Positions 16,735 through 26,043 are shown, counted from the first letter of the stretch. The stretch is 64,000 bases of DNA from Holtiella tumoricola (GCF_027857615.1 NZ_JAQIFT010000013.1:1-64000), one strand, 5' to 3'. A program made the numbers and translations. The notes: generated by a model not told the origin, from the letters alone.

Positions 16735-18408
16735 TTAGAATAAACCTGTAATAACACCTTTTTCATCAATATCAATTGCTTCCGCTGCTGGTTTCTTTGG
16801 TAGACCTGGCATAGTCATTACGTTACCTGTAAGGGCTACAATGAATCCAGCTCCTGCTGATATCCTAACTTCTTTGATTGTTGTTGTAAAGCCCTCTGGC
16901 CTTCCTAATGCTTTTGGATCATCAGATAAGGAGTATTGGTTTTTCGCCATGCATACTGGAAGATGACCAAGGCCAAGACTTTCAATACGTGTAATAGATT
17001 TTGCTGCATTTGCTTCAATAGCTATATCTTTCGCACCATAAATCTGAGTTGCAATGGTGTGAATTTTCTCTTTAATGCTTAAAGCATCATCATAAAGGTA
17101 TTTAAATTCACTTGGTTTTGTTTCAAGTACTTCAAGTACTTTCTTAGCAAGTTCAATACCTCCTTCTCCACCATGTTCCCAAACCTTAGCTGGTGCAAAG
17201 TCACAACCAAGTGCTTCGCATTTTTCTTTAACAAAAGCTATTTCAGCTTCTGTATCTGTAATGAATTGGTTAAGTGTTACAACCACCGGTACACCAAATT
17301 TGTGTACGTTTTCAATATGTTTTTCAAGGTTTACAATACCTTGTTGAAGTGCTTCTAAATTTTCTTCTTTTAAGTCTTCTTTTGCTACACCGCCATTGTA
17401 TTTAAGGGCACGGATTGTTGTTACAAGGACAACTGCATCTGGTTTTAAATCTGCTTTACGACATTTGATATCAAAGAATTTCTCTGCACCAAGATCTGCA
17501 CCAAATCCAGCTTCAGTTACAACAATATCACCAAGTTTAAGCGCAAGTTTTGTTGCACGCACACTATTACATCCATGGGCAATATTTGCAAATGGTCCAC
17601 CATGCATAAGAACTGGCGTATGTTCTAATGTTTGAACAAGATTTGGTTTAATCGCATCTTTTAAGAGTGCAGCCATAGCACCTTGTGCATTTAAATCACG
17701 TGCTGTTACAGGCTTACCTGAGTAGCTATAACCAATGATAATATCACCAAGTTTTTGTTTAAGATCCATTAAATCTGTTGCAAGACATAAAATAGCCATG
17801 ATCTCTGATGCTACAGTAATCATGAAGCCATCTTGACGAGGAATACCATTAAGCATACCACCAAGACCTACTACAATATCTCTTAACGCACGGTCATTAA
17901 GGTCTACGCAACGTTTCCAAGTGATTGTTCTTGGGTCAATTTCAAGTACATTACCTTGGTGAATATGATTATCAATCATAGATGCTAAAAGGTTATTTAC
18001 AGCACCAATTGCATGAATATCCCCTGTAAAGTGTAAGTTGATGTCTTCCATAGGTACAACTTGTGCGTACCCTCCGCCTGCTGCTCCGCCTTTAATACCC
18101 ATACAAGGTCCAAGAGATGGTTCACGAAGTGCAATAATTGCATTTTGTTCAAGTTTGCAAAGTGCTTGTCCAAGCCCAACTGTAATGGTTGTTTTGCCTT
18201 CACCTGCTGGTGTTGGATTGGTTGCTGTAACAAGGATGAGCTTGCCATCTTTATTGTCTTTAACATTTTCGAACAATTCGTGTGAGAGTTTTGCTTTATA
18301 GTTTCCGTAAAGTTCAAGACTTTCTTCTGGTATACCAGCTCTTTTAGCAACTTCTTTAATCGGGTCCATAACAGCTTCTTGTGCAATTTGAATATCAGAT
18401 TTAAACAT
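16735..18408 (-). CDS. fhs: Formate--tetrahydrofolate ligase
   Basis: This 557-residue enzyme condenses formate, ATP and tetrahydrofolate to 10-formyl-THF, a step of the acetogenic and purine-fermenting methyl branch. The P-loop TPAGEGKTTITVGLGQAL lies near residues 67-84. Other signatures are GGAAGGGYAQVVPM, HGGPFANIAHGCNS and EAGFGADLGAEKF. I chose the ATG at 18408, 9 bases after GGAG, rather than 18417, which would sit on top of the ribosome binding site. It begins one base after the ftsK stop. Glycine or purine breakdown products could feed it, but no direct link is visible. Confidence 0.96.
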   Translation of the reverse strand: MFKSDIQIAQEAVMDPIKEVAKRAGIPEESLELYGNYKAKLSHELFENVKDNKDGKLILVTATNPTPAGEGKTTITVGLGQALCKLEQNAIIALREPSLGPCMGIKGGAAGGGYAQVVPMEDINLHFTGDIHAIGAVNNLLASMIDNHIHQGNVLEIDPRTITWKRCVDLNDRALRDIVVGLGGMLNGIPRQDGFMITVASEIMAILCLATDLMDLKQKLGDIIIGYSYSGKPVTARDLNAQGAMAALLKDAIKPNLVQTLEHTPVLMHGGPFANIAHGCNSVRATKLALKLGDIVVTEAGFGADLGAEKFFDIKCRKADLKPDAVVLVTTIRALKYNGGVAKEDLKEENLEALQQGIVNLEKHIENVHKFGVPVVVTLNQFITDTEAEIAFVKEKCEALGCDFAPAKVWEHGGEGGIELAKKVLEVLETKPSEFKYLYDDALSIKEKIHTIATQIYGAKDIAIEANAAKSITRIESLGLGHLPVCMAKNQYSLSDDPKALGRPEGFTTTIKEVRISAGAGFIVALTGNVMTMPGLPKKPAAEAIDIDEKGVITGLF

Positions 18409-18409
18409 T

Positions 18410-20770
18410 CTATTCATCTCCTTTTGTAATTGGTGTAGTATTTAGTACCTTTCTAGGTTTACTCCCTTCATCCGGGCCAACAACGCCCCTTGCTTCTAAT
18501 GTTTCCATTAATCTAGATGCTCTATTAAAGCCTATTCTAAAATATCTTTGTAACATAGATATAGAGAGTTTGTCTTTACCGTTTGCTAAGTTAATTGCTT
18601 CAACAACGAGTTCATCCTCATCTGAGCTTTCAATGGCAACGGGTGGTGCTACAATGCTTTCAATAACAGATTCTTCATATTGAGCTGTTCTTGTATTTTT
18701 AACAGCCTCTACAATACTTTCAACTTCTTGATCAGAAACAAAAGCCCCTTGAATACGTAAAGGCTTTGATTCACCAATTGGGCAGAACAGCATATCTCCC
18801 TTACCTAAGAGTTTCTCTGCACCATTAGTATCTAGTATGGTTCTTGAGTCAATACCAGATGATACAGCAAAGGCAAGTCTTGAAGGAATATTGGCTTTAA
18901 TAACCCCTGTGATAACGTCTACTGAAGGACGTTGGGTTGCAATAACTAAGTGAATACCAGCAGCACGTGCCATTTGCGCTAAACGACAAATCGCATCTTC
19001 TACTTCTTTTGCGGCTGTCATCATAAGGTCTGCAAGCTCATCGATGATAATGATAATGCTTGGCATTTTTTGTGATGGGTCTGTTACCTTGTTATTATAC
19101 CCTTTCATATCACGTACATTATTATCGGCAAAGAGTTGATAACGTTTGGTCATCTCATTTACTGCCCAGCAAAGTGCACCGGCAGCTTTCTTTGGATCAG
19201 TTACAACAGGAATCAAAAGATGCGGAATCCCATTATAAACATTAAGTTCTACTACTTTAGGATCAATCATAATTAGTTTAACTTCATCTGGAGAAGCCTT
19301 ATAGAGAATGCTTGTAATCAGTGTATTGATACAAACACTTTTTCCTGAACCAGTGGCACCAGCTATGAGAATATGTGGCATTTTACCAATATCCGCAACG
19401 ATTGGTTTACCACCTATGTCTTTCCCTAAGGCAAAAGCAAGTTTAGATGGAAAAGCTGTAAATTGGTCTGTATCGATGACATCACGTAAATAAACAATTT
19501 CACTAGATTCATTAGGTACTTCAATCCCTACAGCAGCTTTCCCTGGAATAGGTGCTTCAATACGTATACCTGATGCTGCTAAGTTTAAGGCGATATCATC
19601 TGCTAGATTAACTATCTTACTAACTTTAACCCCTTGTTTAGGTTGAAGTTCATAACGTGTAACTGTTGGACCTTTATGAATTTGTGTTACTTTTGCTTCT
19701 ACGCCAAAGCTTAAAAGAGTTTCTTCTAGCTTCTTCGCATTCCCTAAGGAAGCACGAGAACTGCTTTTTTGTGCTGTTGCCTCACTTTTCTTAAGTAATT
19801 GAATAGAAGGAAATGTATAAGGTATTTCATGGTGTAAAGAACCATCCATTTCCTCATCTGCATCAAACACACTACTTACAGGCGCTTCAGGATCTGTCAT
19901 CAGATGTTTCATCTCTTGCTCATGATGATTAGGCTTAGACATAGATTTTTCTACTTCAGGTTCGTTGTAAATCATAGGTTCCTCATAAGTTGTTGCTTCT
20001 TCATATGCCTCATTTAATGGAGGTTCTTTTACAGGCTCTACACCTAAGTAAATAGGTGGATGTTCAAATTTAGGTTCTTCAAATCTTGCTTCTTCATAGG
20101 TAAGATCTCCTTCTGATACAAGAACTTCTCGTGTAGGTTGCTTAGCCTTCTTCTCTTTTCTAGGTCTACATTCACGATTTGCTAAGGTTTCTTGAATTTT
20201 TGATCTAACCTCTTCGAAAGTTTCACCTAGCCAGCTTAGAATAGGAAATCTGGTTGCAATCAAAATCCAAACACCAAAACATACAAAAAGAACAATATAA
20301 CTCCCTAGTAAACCTAATAAGGTTAAGAAAACTTGTCCAATCAGTGCACCTATGTAACCACCATTTAAATAAGAAGCTGTTTTAAAGTAATCCAAACTCC
20401 ATAATGCTAAAGTAGAATGATCTCCATAACTTATAAGGTGGAAAAAGCAAACAAGCATGATCAATAATGGAATAGTATAAAATAGGAAATCAAACATTTT
20501 GTCTAAACGATGTTTAATATAGTAATATCCCATAATAATCATACCAAAAGGTAAAATATAACCTCCTATTCCAAGTAATCCTATAAACAGTCTTTTAATA
20601 CCTGTCCCTATAAGACCAACTTGATTGGTAAATACACTTGCAATAATCAAAATACTAAAGCCAATTAAAGTGACCCCTATAACCTCACTTGTTAAGTCAG
20701 TACCAAGAGCCTTAGACTTTTGTGTCTTTTTCTTAGATGCTGACGACTTCTTAGTCGTTTTCTTTTTCAT
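18410..20770 (-). CDS. ftsK: FtsK/SpoIIIE-type DNA translocase
   Basis: This 786-residue protein pumps double-stranded DNA through the septum. It has a Lys-rich N-terminus, four hydrophobic helices (about 25-180), an acidic low-complexity linker (about 200-320), and an alpha/beta motor with Walker A IAGATGSGKSV and Walker B IIIIDELADLMM. A C-terminal winged-helix gamma domain carries ISMLQRYFRIGFNRASRLME. At under 800 residues it is a short FtsK, like SpoIIIE. I chose ATG 20770 with AAAGGGG upstream. It sits in the aspartokinase-tepA-ylzJ-ftsK order known from Bacillus. Confidence 0.95.
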   Translation of the reverse strand: MKKKTTKKSSASKKKTQKSKALGTDLTSEVIGVTLIGFSILIIASVFTNQVGLIGTGIKRLFIGLLGIGGYILPFGMIIMGYYYIKHRLDKMFDFLFYTIPLLIMLVCFFHLISYGDHSTLALWSLDYFKTASYLNGGYIGALIGQVFLTLLGLLGSYIVLFVCFGVWILIATRFPILSWLGETFEEVRSKIQETLANRECRPRKEKKAKQPTREVLVSEGDLTYEEARFEEPKFEHPPIYLGVEPVKEPPLNEAYEEATTYEEPMIYNEPEVEKSMSKPNHHEQEMKHLMTDPEAPVSSVFDADEEMDGSLHHEIPYTFPSIQLLKKSEATAQKSSSRASLGNAKKLEETLLSFGVEAKVTQIHKGPTVTRYELQPKQGVKVSKIVNLADDIALNLAASGIRIEAPIPGKAAVGIEVPNESSEIVYLRDVIDTDQFTAFPSKLAFALGKDIGGKPIVADIGKMPHILIAGATGSGKSVCINTLITSILYKASPDEVKLIMIDPKVVELNVYNGIPHLLIPVVTDPKKAAGALCWAVNEMTKRYQLFADNNVRDMKGYNNKVTDPSQKMPSIIIIIDELADLMMTAAKEVEDAICRLAQMARAAGIHLVIATQRPSVDVITGVIKANIPSRLAFAVSSGIDSRTILDTNGAEKLLGKGDMLFCPIGESKPLRIQGAFVSDQEVESIVEAVKNTRTAQYEESVIESIVAPPVAIESSDEDELVVEAINLANGKDKLSISMLQRYFRIGFNRASRLMETLEARGVVGPDEGSKPRKVLNTTPITKGDE

Positions 20771-20820
20771 ATGTATAAACCCCTTTGAACAGTCTACAAG
20801 CATAAAGCTTATAAAAAATA

Positions 20821-20856
20821 ATAGATGTATAAAGGAAAAATCCCATATACATCTAT
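20821..20856 (-). terminator. Terminator between ylzJ and ftsK
   Basis: ATAGATGTAT (20821-20830) pairs with ATACATCTAT (20847-20856). On the minus strand the stem is followed by TATTTTTTATAAG. It lies just after the ylzJ stop and ahead of ftsK, so ftsK probably also has its own promoter or reads through. Confidence 0.6.
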
Positions 20857-20863
20857 CATTATA

Positions 20864-21082
20864 TCATTGAATAATTTTATTGATAAGGCTATTTTGCAAT
20901 AAAGTTCCAGGTTGGAGCGAATCTACTAAAAAATCTCCAGGATTTGTAGAAAATATTCTATCTAGTATAAACCCTTCTTCTGTTTTACATGCAACCACTT
21001 CATAGCCCATATAATCTAAAATATGAAAATCTGGCGATGCTTCTGGTGGTATATAAATAGGTTGAACAGCGTAATGAATCAC
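20864..21082 (-). CDS. ylzJ: YlzJ-like protein
   Basis: This 72-residue protein matches the small YlzJ-like family by content (a YIPPEAS-like start, DYMGYEVVACKTEEGFILDRIFST, and a final L-x-P-G-T-x-L) and by position between tepA and ftsK, the same order as in Bacillus. The function is unknown. Its start overlaps the tepA stop by one base, indicating coupled translation. Confidence 0.75.
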   Translation of the reverse strand: MIHYAVQPIYIPPEASPDFHILDYMGYEVVACKTEEGFILDRIFSTNPGDFLVDSLQPGTLLQNSLINKIIQ

Positions 21083-21843
21083 TACTTATCACCTTCTTTT
21101 TCTTCTATCAATTGGTGCAATTTGTGAAGTGCTTCTTTGAGCCCTCCTACTTCATTAATAATTTTTTCTTCTACTGCTTGTTTGCCAACAAGAATAGTTC
21201 CCATATCTTTTGCAAGCTTACCTGTATCTAGCATCAATTCTCTAAAACGTTCTGAAGAAATACCAGAATTATTTGATACAAATTCTACAATACGCTCTTG
21301 CATTTGATCAAAATACTCAAATGTCTGTGCCACACCTAATACTGTTCCATTCATACGTACAGGATGAATGGTCATGGTTGCACTTGGAGTAATAAAGGCA
21401 TAGTCACTAGATACTGCAATAGGGACCCCTATAGAATGTGCCCCTCCTAGCACAAGTGAAACGACTGGCTTTTCAAAAGAAGTAATCAGTTCTGCAATCG
21501 CAAGCCCTGCTTCTACATCACCACCTACAGTATTAAGTACAACTAGAACACCTTTTATTTTTGGATCATCGGATAAACCTACTAATTGCGGAATAAGATG
21601 CTCATATTTTGTTGTCTTATTTTGTGGTGGCATACTTACATGACCTTCTACTTGTCCAATGATTGTAATACAGTGTATACCGCTACCTTCTTCTTTACTT
21701 GTAGGGAGTTGTCCAAATTCCTTTATTTCATTGTTGGTATCATTGGCTGAAGTATTTTCATTTTGTTGTGTAGATTCATTTTTTGGTTTGTTTTCTTGAG
21801 GTTGTTTTGGTGCATCTTCGTTAAGAAATTGTGATTTTTTCAT
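21082..21843 (-). CDS. tepA: ClpP-family protease TepA
   Basis: This protein is about 253 residues. A Gln/Asn-rich N-terminal 60 residues precede a ClpP/crotonase-like domain. The domain has GGDVEAGLAIAELI, the catalytic-Ser region LGGAHSIGVPIAVSSD, and TMTIHPVRMNG holding a candidate His. In Bacillus TepA is a cytosolic germination- and export-related protease. I prefer ATG 21843. The open frame also starts at 21909, directly after the aspartokinase stop, but the intervening bases form a hairpin that includes the ribosome binding site. Confidence 0.85.
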   Translation of the reverse strand: MKKSQFLNEDAPKQPQENKPKNESTQQNENTSANDTNNEIKEFGQLPTSKEEGSGIHCITIIGQVEGHVSMPPQNKTTKYEHLIPQLVGLSDDPKIKGVLVVLNTVGGDVEAGLAIAELITSFEKPVVSLVLGGAHSIGVPIAVSSDYAFITPSATMTIHPVRMNGTVLGVAQTFEYFDQMQERIVEFVSNNSGISSERFRELMLDTGKLAKDMGTILVGKQAVEEKIINEVGGLKEALHKLHQLIEEKEGDK

Positions 21844-21846
21844 TAA

Positions 21847-21904
21847 AATAAGCCTCTCTTTATTTTGCTTTTTAAACTTAGTATGCAAAAAAAAGAGAGG
21901 CTTA
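21847..21904 (-). terminator. Hairpin between aspartokinase and tepA, containing the tepA RBS
   Basis: On the minus strand ATAAGCCTCTCTTT (21891-21904) pairs perfectly with AAAGAGAGGCTTAT (21847-21860), followed by TTTT and the tepA ATG. The loop is 30 bases. The GAGAGG ribosome binding site lies in the 3' arm, so the element could terminate transcription or hide the RBS. Confidence 0.65.
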
Positions 21905-21909
21905 TACAT

Positions 21910-23124
21910 CTAGATATTAAATTCTAAAAGAAGTGCTGTAACGGCACGGCTTACTTGTTCTGATCGAATTAAGCAACCTATTGTTGTTAATGAATCCGCT
22001 GTTTGAAGTACTTGGATGCCTTCTTTGTTAAGTGCTTTCATAATACGAGACATAACACCAGGAACACCTGTCATACGTTCTCCAATCACTGTAACTTTAC
22101 AGCAATCTTCTACCATTGTATATTCATAGCCATCTTTTTTAAGGATTGCTTCTAATTTATTTTTATCTTCGCCGTCAATTGTAAAGACATTATACTCTGG
22201 GAAAATATTAATAAGGTCAATACTAATATGCTCTTTAGCCATACATTCTAATAAATCACAGTCTGCATCAAGCTTTTCTGTGATTTTAAATTGAATACGA
22301 TTCAAACGATGTGCAACACCTGTGATTAATTTAACAGTTTGAGATGGATAACTTTTCTTCACACTTTGTACAATCGCTGTACCTGGCTCATCGCTAAAAG
22401 TATTCTTAATAATAAGTGGAATATTGGCACGCATTGCATATTCCACCGCACGTGGATGAATTACCTTAGCACCACTATCTGCCATTTGGAAAATTTCGTT
22501 ATACGTAATAGCAGGAATAATACTTGCACATTCACTAACTCTTGGATCTGCTGTCATAATACCATCTACATCCGTGTAAATCTCTATAGACTCAGCACCT
22601 ACTAATCCACCAAGCATTGCTGCTGTTGTATCACTTCCACCACGTCCTAGTGTCGTGATCTCACCTTCTACAGTCATACCTTGGAAACCTGCAACAACTG
22701 GAATGATATCTTTTTCTACATATCCTACAAGTGCATCAGATTTTCCATATAAAAGATCTGCACTTTTGTGTACACCATCTGTAATAATACCACTTTGGCC
22801 ACCTGTTAGTGCAACTGCATCATAACCTGCTGCTTGAAGCATCGTTGCAATCGTAACGGCTGAGATGATTTCTCCACAAGAAAGAAGTAAATCATATTCT
22901 CTATCTTTGATTTCACCCGCCTCATCTTTTACAAATTGTAAAAGGGTATCTGTAGCATATGGTGATGGCACTCTTCCCATTGCCGAAACCACAACAACAG
23001 GTGATTTTCCTTCTTTTTTTGCTTTAAGTATCTTTTGTATAACCTGGCCCCTTGCCTCTGGTGTAGCAACTGAGGTTCCCCCGAATTTTTGAACGATGAT
23101 ATTCATAGTCTGTAATCCTTTCAA
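21910..23124 (-). CDS. dapG: Aspartate kinase
   Basis: This 404-residue enzyme phosphorylates aspartate, the first step to lysine, threonine, methionine and diaminopimelate. It has the kinase domain start VQKFGGTSVATPEAR, LLSCGEIISAVTIA, FQGMTVEGEITTLGRGGSDTTA and TDVDGIMTADPRV. Two C-terminal ACT domains (about 270-404) bear allosteric sites. The length and neighbours (tepA, ylzJ, ftsK) match Bacillus DapG. I prefer ATG 23106 or 23124; the frame start at 23124 adds six residues. The predicted regulation is feedback by an aspartate-family product. Confidence 0.92.
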   Translation of the reverse strand: MKGLQTMNIIVQKFGGTSVATPEARGQVIQKILKAKKEGKSPVVVVSAMGRVPSPYATDTLLQFVKDEAGEIKDREYDLLLSCGEIISAVTIATMLQAAGYDAVALTGGQSGIITDGVHKSADLLYGKSDALVGYVEKDIIPVVAGFQGMTVEGEITTLGRGGSDTTAAMLGGLVGAESIEIYTDVDGIMTADPRVSECASIIPAITYNEIFQMADSGAKVIHPRAVEYAMRANIPLIIKNTFSDEPGTAIVQSVKKSYPSQTVKLITGVAHRLNRIQFKITEKLDADCDLLECMAKEHISIDLINIFPEYNVFTIDGEDKNKLEAILKKDGYEYTMVEDCCKVTVIGERMTGVPGVMSRIMKALNKEGIQVLQTADSLTTIGCLIRSEQVSRAVTALLLEFNI

Positions 23125-23160
23125 GAAAAATTAGCTCATTATCATATATATTATGACAAT

Positions 23161-23186
23161 AAAAAAAGTAGAATCACTCTACTTTT
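23161..23186 (-). terminator. Terminator after the TSCPD gene
   Basis: AAAAGTAGA (23164-23172) pairs with TCTACTTTT (23178-23186) and is followed on the minus strand by T residues, at the stop of the 23179-23427 gene. Confidence 0.75.
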
Positions 23187-23427
23187 CTTGTACAAATTGT
23201 TCTAATGCTTTTGCAAGTTGATCTGGACAAGATGTTCCACGTCCACGGCAGTCAATACCTTTAAGGCGTTCAATTGCTTCACTAACTTCCATCCCTTTAA
23301 TTAGAGCAGCTACACCATGTGTATTACCTGGGCACCCATTAATAAATTGTACTGATTTAATCATATTATTTTCTACTTCAAATTGAATTTCGCTCGCACA
23401 TACACCTTTTGTTTTAAAGCTTTCCAT
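23179..23427 (-). CDS. TSCPD domain protein (TIGR03905 type)
   Basis: This 82-residue protein is essentially a single TSCPD domain: GVCASEIQFEVENN, FINGCPGNTHGVAALIKGM, and RGRGTSCPDQLAKAL with the name-giving TSCPD residues. Such domains are found free or fused to the C-terminus of adenosylcobalamin-dependent ribonucleotide reductases. The conserved cysteines may bind metal. The biological role of the free form is unknown. It is a single gene. Confidence 0.8.
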   Translation of the reverse strand: MESFKTKGVCASEIQFEVENNMIKSVQFINGCPGNTHGVAALIKGMEVSEAIERLKGIDCRGRGTSCPDQLAKALEQFVQEK

Positions 23428-23502
23428 TATTCCACTCCTTAAATACCTATTTTTCTTAAAAAGTATAACATATTTACTTAAGGAAAAAAATAAAAAGATA
23501 AA

Positions 23503-23528
23503 AAAAAAGTGGCCCCCGCCACTTTTTT
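23503..23528 (-). terminator. Strong terminator after the two-component genes
   Basis: AAAAAAGTGGC (23503-23513) pairs with GCCACTTTTTT (23518-23528) around a CCCC loop, with a poly-T on the minus strand. Next to it GAATAGAAGG (23537-23546) and its complement (23554-23563) form a second hairpin of unknown role. Confidence 0.9.
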
Positions 23529-23724
23529 ACTTTTGAATAGAAGGGTCCCTACGCCTTCTATTCGTATCCGATCATATTTTGACTAAATAGCATAAACCCA
23601 TTACGTTTTTACTTTTGTTACATTTATTTGTTACAAGTGTGCTCAGATATCTGTAGCTAAAATATACCATAGGGATTATCACCATTCAATACTTCTGACA
23701 TGATTGGACCAAAATCATACATAA
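23529..23724 (-). other. 3' region of the histidine kinase transcript
   Basis: About 195 bases between the kinase stop and the terminator. It contains a second perfect 10-bp hairpin (23537-23563). It also contains a 21-codon open frame (23722 down to 23657) starting two bases after the kinase stop but without a ribosome binding site. No known riboswitch or small RNA family was recognised. Confidence 0.4.
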
Positions 23725-25056
23725 TTAGACTGTTTTAGTAAGAGGAAGAAAGATTTGAACATTAAAAGTTGTTGCATTATAGTCCACTTTCATTTCTCCC
23801 TCATACTTCTCTATAACATGACGTACATTGGATAAACCTATTCCATGTCCTGTTGAAGACGTCTTTGTTGTTATAAATCTTCCATTTTTCTCAATAATAT
23901 TACCATTGCAGCTATTCATCACTTCAATAGCTATATACTGTTTGATCTGTTTAGTAATAATGAGAATTTCACGACTTTTAATATCATTTTTTCGGCAGGC
24001 TTCAATGGCATTATCAATTAAATTACTATAGATGACACATAAATCTATATCTTGTATGGCATTTAGAAGCTGTCCATCCACTTTCATGACCATGCTTATA
24101 TCATAAGCTAACGCCATACCATACTTATCTGTTAAAATCGCATCTATAATAAGATGCCCAGTTCTAATCTGTCCACGCAACGTAGCAATATCTTTCTCTA
24201 AAGAATGTAAATACTGATTAGCTTCAGTGCTATACCCTTCACGAATTAAATCGTGAACACATTGGAGATGGTTATGAATATCGTGCCAAATACGTCTAGT
24301 GGCCTCTTCCTTAGCTTCTTGGTTACGATAAAACTCATACTGTTGTTTAACATTTTCTTGACACATTAAATAAAATTGTTTCTCACGTTCATTCTTTATT
24401 AAAGTATCAAATACAGACCACGTTAAAATATTCACTAATAATAGCCCAATACTTATAAGTACTGAACTCACTGCATTAGCCACATTAAAACTTATACTTT
24501 GTATATTACATTGAATGACTAAATCAATCGTATAAAGGGTAATAATAGGTGCTACATGTAAAACAAGTTCTACAGGTGTAAAGCCCTTTTCCTTACGTTT
24601 TACAATACGGTAAATGGTATTAATCACCATAAAGCAAATGACCTTGCTCCCTATACCCATTAATGTCCAATAAGTTTCGTAAACAAGAGATGCTGGGGGA
24701 TACAGTAATCTATATTTACCAAACAACATAATAGCAGCTACATCACTCAGAGAAATTATAATACCACATAATGCTACAACCAAAAGTCTCTTTCCAATAC
24801 TTCCATTATAAAGTAATAAATGAAAAAGAAAAAAACAAGTTAAGACACTCAAAGCCGTTATAGGAGATGGCCCTATTACAATATTACACATACCCATCAC
24901 TAAAATAATTAAGCCTATAGCTATTATTAATTGCCATTTATTAACGTCTTCTTTATTTTTCTCTTCTAGTAAAAGGTTTGCAATTCTACAAGAAACAACC
25001 AATTCAACTAAGCCTACTACTACTGTCCCAAGCTTTAAAAGGATGATTATATTCAT
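23725..25056 (-). CDS. GHKL-type sensor histidine kinase (AgrC/NatK-like)
   Basis: This 443-residue kinase has six or seven N-terminal hydrophobic helices (about 1-215) without an extracellular sensing domain. A dimerisation segment follows with phospho-acceptor His in RRIWHDIHNHLQ (about 259), then a GHKL ATPase domain with the N-box NAIEACRKND and the G-box GHGIGLSNVRHVIEKYEG. This layout is that of AgrC-like kinases that detect peptides or membrane signals. It overlaps the response regulator gene by four bases, so the two are coupled. No agrB or agrD gene is present. Confidence 0.88.
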   Translation of the reverse strand: MNIIILLKLGTVVVGLVELVVSCRIANLLLEEKNKEDVNKWQLIIAIGLIILVMGMCNIVIGPSPITALSVLTCFFLFHLLLYNGSIGKRLLVVALCGIIISLSDVAAIMLFGKYRLLYPPASLVYETYWTLMGIGSKVICFMVINTIYRIVKRKEKGFTPVELVLHVAPIITLYTIDLVIQCNIQSISFNVANAVSSVLISIGLLLVNILTWSVFDTLIKNEREKQFYLMCQENVKQQYEFYRNQEAKEEATRRIWHDIHNHLQCVHDLIREGYSTEANQYLHSLEKDIATLRGQIRTGHLIIDAILTDKYGMALAYDISMVMKVDGQLLNAIQDIDLCVIYSNLIDNAIEACRKNDIKSREILIITKQIKQYIAIEVMNSCNGNIIEKNGRFITTKTSSTGHGIGLSNVRHVIEKYEGEMKVDYNATTFNVQIFLPLTKTV

Positions 25057-25778
25057 GGTGTTCCTCCTAAATAGTGCATAAATCTTACTTTTACTTCTTT
25101 TTGTTTATACTTACTTAGAAAGACAGTTTGTCCATTTTCTAAAAAAACTTCATTTCCTTTAATCAGCTTTAACCTTGCCATATTTACAAGAAAACTACGA
25201 TGGGTACGTATAAAACCAGACTTTAAAAGTTTTTCTTCCAGTGTATTAATATTATATTGGCATGTATACTGTTCACCATCTAAATAGATATTCGTCTTAC
25301 GTATATTACTTTCTATATAATAGATATCTTTAAGCTTGAGTCTTAAATCTCCGCCAGTTGTAGGAAAAATAAAGGCGGGTTCATCATCTACTTGAATATG
25401 ATTCATAATATCTTGCAACGTATGTATAAAGTCTATATGCTGTATAGGCTTTATAATATAGTCATAGGCGTGGATCTTATATCCTTCTAATGCATGACTT
25501 GTATCAGATGTAACAAAAATTATCATGACCTTTTCATCAATTGTACGAACATGTTTAGCTAATTCAATACCTGTCATTCCACCCATATAAACATCTAAGA
25601 ACAATACATGGTAATGGGCACCATCCCATTGTTCTAAAAATGCTTCACCACTTGCATAGTCATCGACGCTAAGCTCTGCGCCTCTTTCTGCGGCAAATGC
25701 TGTAATATATCGCCGTAATTTTGCTCGCTCCTGCGAATCATCTTCGCAAATTGCAATTTTTATCATGTCTCTCACCAT
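25053..25778 (-). CDS. LytTR-type response regulator
   Basis: This protein is about 241 residues. The receiver domain has the acidic pair EDD near residue 11, the phospho-acceptor Asp in VLFLDVYMGGMTG, the FVTS threonine/serine and the YIIKPI lysine. The C-terminal LytTR DNA-binding domain (about 135-238) carries IYYIESNIRKTNIYLDG and FIRTHRSFLVNM. It is the cognate partner of the GHKL kinase immediately downstream. The better start is probably the internal ATG at 25763 (MIKIAICEDD). Target genes cannot be named from this window. Confidence 0.88.
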   Translation of the reverse strand: MVRDMIKIAICEDDSQERAKLRRYITAFAAERGAELSVDDYASGEAFLEQWDGAHYHVLFLDVYMGGMTGIELAKHVRTIDEKVMIIFVTSDTSHALEGYKIHAYDYIIKPIQHIDFIHTLQDIMNHIQVDDEPAFIFPTTGGDLRLKLKDIYYIESNIRKTNIYLDGEQYTCQYNINTLEEKLLKSGFIRTHRSFLVNMARLKLIKGNEVFLENGQTVFLSKYKQKEVKVRFMHYLGGTP

Positions 25779-25830
25779 CTAGTCAAATTTTTTCAATTAA
25801 CATTATAATTAAATCGTTTTCAAAAGTAAA

Positions 25831-25870
25831 GAAAAAGAGACTTTAGGTTCTAGCCTAAAATCTCTTTTTC
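25831..25870 (-). terminator. Terminator of the Cys-rich small gene
   Basis: A 17-base arm (25831-25847) pairs with 25854-25870 with one mismatch and has T-runs on both strands. It overlaps the stop of the 25855-26043 gene. Confidence 0.75.
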
Positions 25871-26043
25871 TTTTCAAAACTCTTACACTTTATTTCATCT
25901 GTGGTGTGACCTATGCCTTGTTGCCTCTGGCATTCATGCACATGATACTCAACCATACGATTATCATGTGTGTAATAATGATAACGATTTTCCATATAAT
26001 GCTTACAACCTATACATTGTTTTTTTTCAATGCATTGTTTCAT
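25855..26043 (-). CDS. Small Cys/His-rich protein, function unknown
   Basis: This protein is about 62 residues with MKQCIEKKQCIGCKHY at the start, two further Cys (HECQ and IKCKSF), and several His. The six Cys could bind one or two metal ions. ATG 26043 is preceded by AGGGGGAAG; the six-residue extension to 26061 has no better signal. The family was not recognised. It has its own terminator and is not coupled to the neighbouring two-component genes. Confidence 0.6.
   Translation of the reverse strand: MKQCIEKKQCIGCKHYMENRYHYYTHDNRMVEYHVHECQRQQGIGHTTDEIKCKSFEKKKRF

Noticed and set aside
23125..23178. Lysine riboswitch upstream of aspartokinase
   Set aside because: The space before the gene is only about 54 bases and is occupied by a terminator; no aptamer motif is visible.
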